From positions 620,001 through 684,000 of the forward strand of contig NZ_BNJF01000004.1 in NCBI RefSeq assembly GCF_016587355.1: DNA of 64,000 nucleotides, written 5' to 3'. This document shows, piece after piece, positions 62,166 through 64,000 of the stretch (within the stretch, counting starts at the first letter, position 1; each line of letters starts with the position of its first letter). The position numbers and the translations under genes were made by a program. Source of the stretch: Ktedonospora formicarum (GTDB taxonomy: Bacteria; Chloroflexota; Ktedonobacteria; Ktedonobacterales; Ktedonobacteraceae). Below the pieces are notes generated by a model. The model did no database searches. It worked only from the letters and a program-made list of their open reading frames with translations, and was not told the origin of the DNA.

Positions 62166-62670
62166 TGCTTTTCTGGTATGGAGAGAGACCGGAGGCTTGT
62201 GGAGAGGAAGAATTCTTGAACAGTCTCAAAAAACGTACCACAATCAAAATGTCATTTTCTGCGAGATGAGATGAGTCTGTGACACTCACCGCAGAGGTTC
62301 TATGAACATCAGCGCAGTGTGCATATCTCATCTCTTGCATTCCTCAAAGCTCGCTTGTTTTTCTGAAAGCGCTTCGAACATCGCTTGTTTGGTTAGGGTT
62401 TGCCTTCAGAAAAGGCACGACCTCTGGAGGCCATGGTATGGGAAGGGAGGAATAGGTGTGGGCTTCACCACTCTTCCTTCCCATCATACGCTCCTGATCG
62501 TGATCCCCAAGATCTCTGCCAAGTCGCGCGTCAGTCGTTCTAGGTCCCTAGCAACTTCAGGTCGCATCAGATGACTAAATTTACAACATACCATATCTAT
62601 CATTCATAGGCCCGTCATATACATATGAGAAGCGCATGTGGAATGCTGTGCTGAAACAATGCTCTTGCCA
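62166..62670 (-). repeat. Dispersed 'ILGITI' repeat, copy 6 (long form)
   Basis: Positions 62166-62598 repeat 42297-42732 with only scattered differences. The peptide ...FSHLMRPEVARDLERLTRDLAEILGITIR lacks the usual stop because one base is missing (CTCCTGATCG against CTCCTAGATCG). A weak match to the upstream block continues to about 62670. Confidence 0.8.
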
Positions 62671-62694
62671 TAGGTGGTAAGTAAGGCGAAGAGC

Positions 62695-62827
62695 GGGTCT
62701 CCCGCTCCTTTGGTGAATGATGAGCTTATTGGGTGATTGCCCTTTTTCGCAATCTGCTCCCAGAGCCGTACAGATCTTTTCCTGATCTTGTTATTGCAGA
62801 CCTTATCACCAAAGTGGCGGGAGACCC
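62695..62827. mobile_element. Candidate MITE with 22-bp terminal inverted repeats
   Basis: GGGTCTCCCGCTCCTTTGGT (62695 on) and its inverted partner ending at 62827 match at 20 of 22 positions, enclosing 133 bp without coding capacity. The GG.TCTCCCGC ends resemble those of the ISL3 element in this window (GGTTCTCCCGC), so an ISL3-type transposase could have moved it. No clear target duplication. Confidence 0.55.
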
Positions 62828-63309
62828 CGTTTATGGGTCAATGACTGGCCGGATTATCCCTGCTGGGAAAGAGGCTCTACGAGGAACGTGAACTCGCCTG
62901 AGCAGGGTGGTTCAAGCCGTTGTCCCTACAAATTATCCCGGTCATCCTCACCCTCACGCATCGAACAGTAGGGAATGCTCATGCAACTCGTTGAGCCACA
63001 TCGAATATTTTCTCTAAATAGTAGATATCCTTGTCTTTTCTCTTCAAATACAATACACTTGCAGTAGCAAGTGTATTGTAGGTAATAAAGAGGTAGGCAT
63101 GATTTCTCATGCTCTAGGGCAGTGACACGCCGCCTGCCTGAGAAAGAGAGGTGCTCTCCTCCCAACCCTCGATCCACCTTTCCCCGGACACTCAGCGCCT
63201 GATCATCGGCCTTCGTAAACCGTGCATCTGTATGCAATGTCTTGAAGCAATCGGCTCCCCATCCTCAAAGGGAGCGGGAGCAGCCATCGCTGAAAGGAGC
63301 CGTGTGGAC
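62828..63309. other. Upstream region of the FG-GAP gene with a perfect hairpin
   Basis: No gene. A perfect 12-bp stem CAATACACTTGC/GCAAGTGTATTG with a 4-nt loop lies at 63051-63078; no T-run follows, so it may be regulatory rather than a terminator. Confidence 0.5.
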
Positions 63310-64000
63310 ATGTCGCAAGAAGAGATGAAGAAGCTCACAGCAAAGGAAATGATGGTGCAAGAAACGGCAGGCGTCTTAGGGAGGCATTCCCAGGTGTCGG
63401 ATGCCGTCAGGAGCATGGGAATGGCAGCCCCCCTGTCGTCCCAGCTATCGTTCCAGGCTACATCTTACCCTGTTGGCAGATTTCCCTCGGGTGTAGCCGT
63501 GGGCGATTTCACGAACGATGGGAACCTGGATATCATTGTTGTTAATGCTCTTGATAACACGGTCTCGGTCTTGCTGAACAATGGGGATGGCACCTTCCAA
63601 GAACCCCCACTGACCTATAACGTTGGCGCAAATCCTGCGGGCGTGGCCGTGGGCGATTTCGCGAACAATGGCTACCTGGATTTCGTCACTGCTAACCAAG
63701 AAGATAACACAGTCTCGTTCTTGCTTCGGCCAGTAGTGCCATGGGCACTGAGCGCTTCCGTTGGCACACGGCCCTCGGGTGTAGCCGTGGGAGATTTTGC
63801 GAACAATGGCTACCTGGGTATCGTCACTGCTAACCAAGATAGCACGGTCTCGGTCTTGCTGACCCCCTTCGGACCCGAATATTCCTATAATGTTGGCCAG
63901 GGTCCTATCGCAGTAGCCGTGGGCGATTTCACGAACGATGGGAACCTGGATATCGTCACTGTTAATGCTCTTGATAGCACGGTCTCGGTCTTGCTGAACA
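63310..64000 (+). CDS. FG-GAP/VCBS repeat protein (runs off right edge)
   Basis: Starts at ATG 63310 with AAAGGAG 9 nt upstream. After ~50 residues without a signal peptide (MSQEEMKKLTAKEMMVQETAGVLGRHSQVSDAV...), tandem repeats of about 43-48 residues begin: VGRFPSGVAVGDFTNDGNLDIIVVNALDNTVSVLLNNGDGTF, VGANPAGVAVGDFANNGYLDFVTANQEDNTVSFLL, and so on; at least four are visible. DFTNDGNLD is the calcium-binding loop of FG-GAP/VCBS beta-propellers. Near-identical DNA between repeats suggests recent expansion. Usually surface or secreted; the export signal is not visible here. Confidence 0.85.
   Translation, partial: MSQEEMKKLTAKEMMVQETAGVLGRHSQVSDAVRSMGMAAPLSSQLSFQATSYPVGRFPSGVAVGDFTNDGNLDIIVVNALDNTVSVLLNNGDGTFQEPPLTYNVGANPAGVAVGDFANNGYLDFVTANQEDNTVSFLLRPVVPWALSASVGTRPSGVAVGDFANNGYLGIVTANQDSTVSVLLTPFGPEYSYNVGQGPIAVAVGDFTNDGNLDIVTVNALDSTVSVLLN

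Noticed and set aside
61924..62340. N-terminal extension of the TetR frame
   Set aside because: The extension runs through a dispersed repeat and lacks a ribosome site; GTG 61923 with GGGAAGGGAG fits TetR length.
63445..63837. Minus-strand repeat frame (DDTQVAIVREIAHGYTRG)
   Set aside because: Mirror of the FG-GAP repeats; the plus strand has the calcium-loop motifs and a ribosome site.
1..64000. CRISPR arrays, rRNA or tRNA genes
   Set aside because: No regularly spaced direct repeats with variable spacers and no rRNA or tRNA signatures were seen; the repeats present are dispersed or palindromic.

Overview
The window looks like part of a Ktedonobacteria (Chloroflexota) chromosome, close to Ktedonobacter. 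The grounds are an extreme density of mobile DNA, many GAF/PAS histidine kinases and ECF sigma factors, intermediate GC, and long gene-poor stretches. This is inference from gene content; no rRNA, tRNA or CRISPR array was seen.

Layout. 1-7.3 kb: a group II intron reverse transcriptase broken into three pieces by large serine-recombinase elements, each with its small accessory genes. The intron's 3' RNA domains survive. 8.6-12.9 kb: an intact-looking arsenic operon (promoter, operator, ArsR-ArsC fusion, aquaporin, second ArsC, ArsN2 with an amber codon, SigZ-type sigma factor, ArsM, terminator). It has no ArsB or Acr3 pump, so arsenate reduction, aquaporin-mediated arsenite exit and methylation would share the work. 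13.8-16.1 kb: response regulator and GAF histidine kinase. 16.3-22.3 kb: IS1182-like, IS3 and IS630 elements around a DUF6766-like membrane protein and a low-affinity iron permease. 22.3-26 kb: a 59-residue basic protein, a decayed Orn/Lys/Arg decarboxylase and a 77-residue protein. 26.3-31.1 kb: ISL3 and IS4 elements on either side of a structured-RNA locus (A). 31.2-39.3 kb: three IS200/IS605 tnpB genes, an NTF2-like protein, a PAS/GAF histidine kinase and a second structured-RNA locus (B). 40-46 kb: ECF sigma/membrane protein/ABC-2 permease module, another sigma factor and a PAS kinase. 46.1-51.7 kb: a tnpB split by a full-length group II intron and also hit by an IS50-like element. 52-59.5 kb: mostly unrecognised small proteins, two Cys-rich proteins, an orphan tnpB-type RNA end and a TPR pseudogene. 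60-62 kb: SDR oxidoreductase with a TetR regulator. 63.3 kb to the end: an FG-GAP/VCBS repeat protein running off the edge.

Most promising signal. Two loci, about 10 kb apart, have the same architecture: promoter, a ~300-nt leader with six ordered hairpins whose stem sequences differ but whose pairing is kept, a Shine-Dalgarno inside the last GNRA hairpin, then a small protein of an unrecognised family. In architecture and conserved blocks the leader resembles the HEARO/omega RNAs that precede IscB/IsrB nucleases, but the downstream proteins are not IscB. A second signal is a repeat present six times, ending each time in a near-identical peptide (...EVARDLERLTRDLAEILGITI) followed by a hairpin that differs in sequence.

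Limits: everything here is read by eye. Family names are from recognisable motifs and no database search was run.
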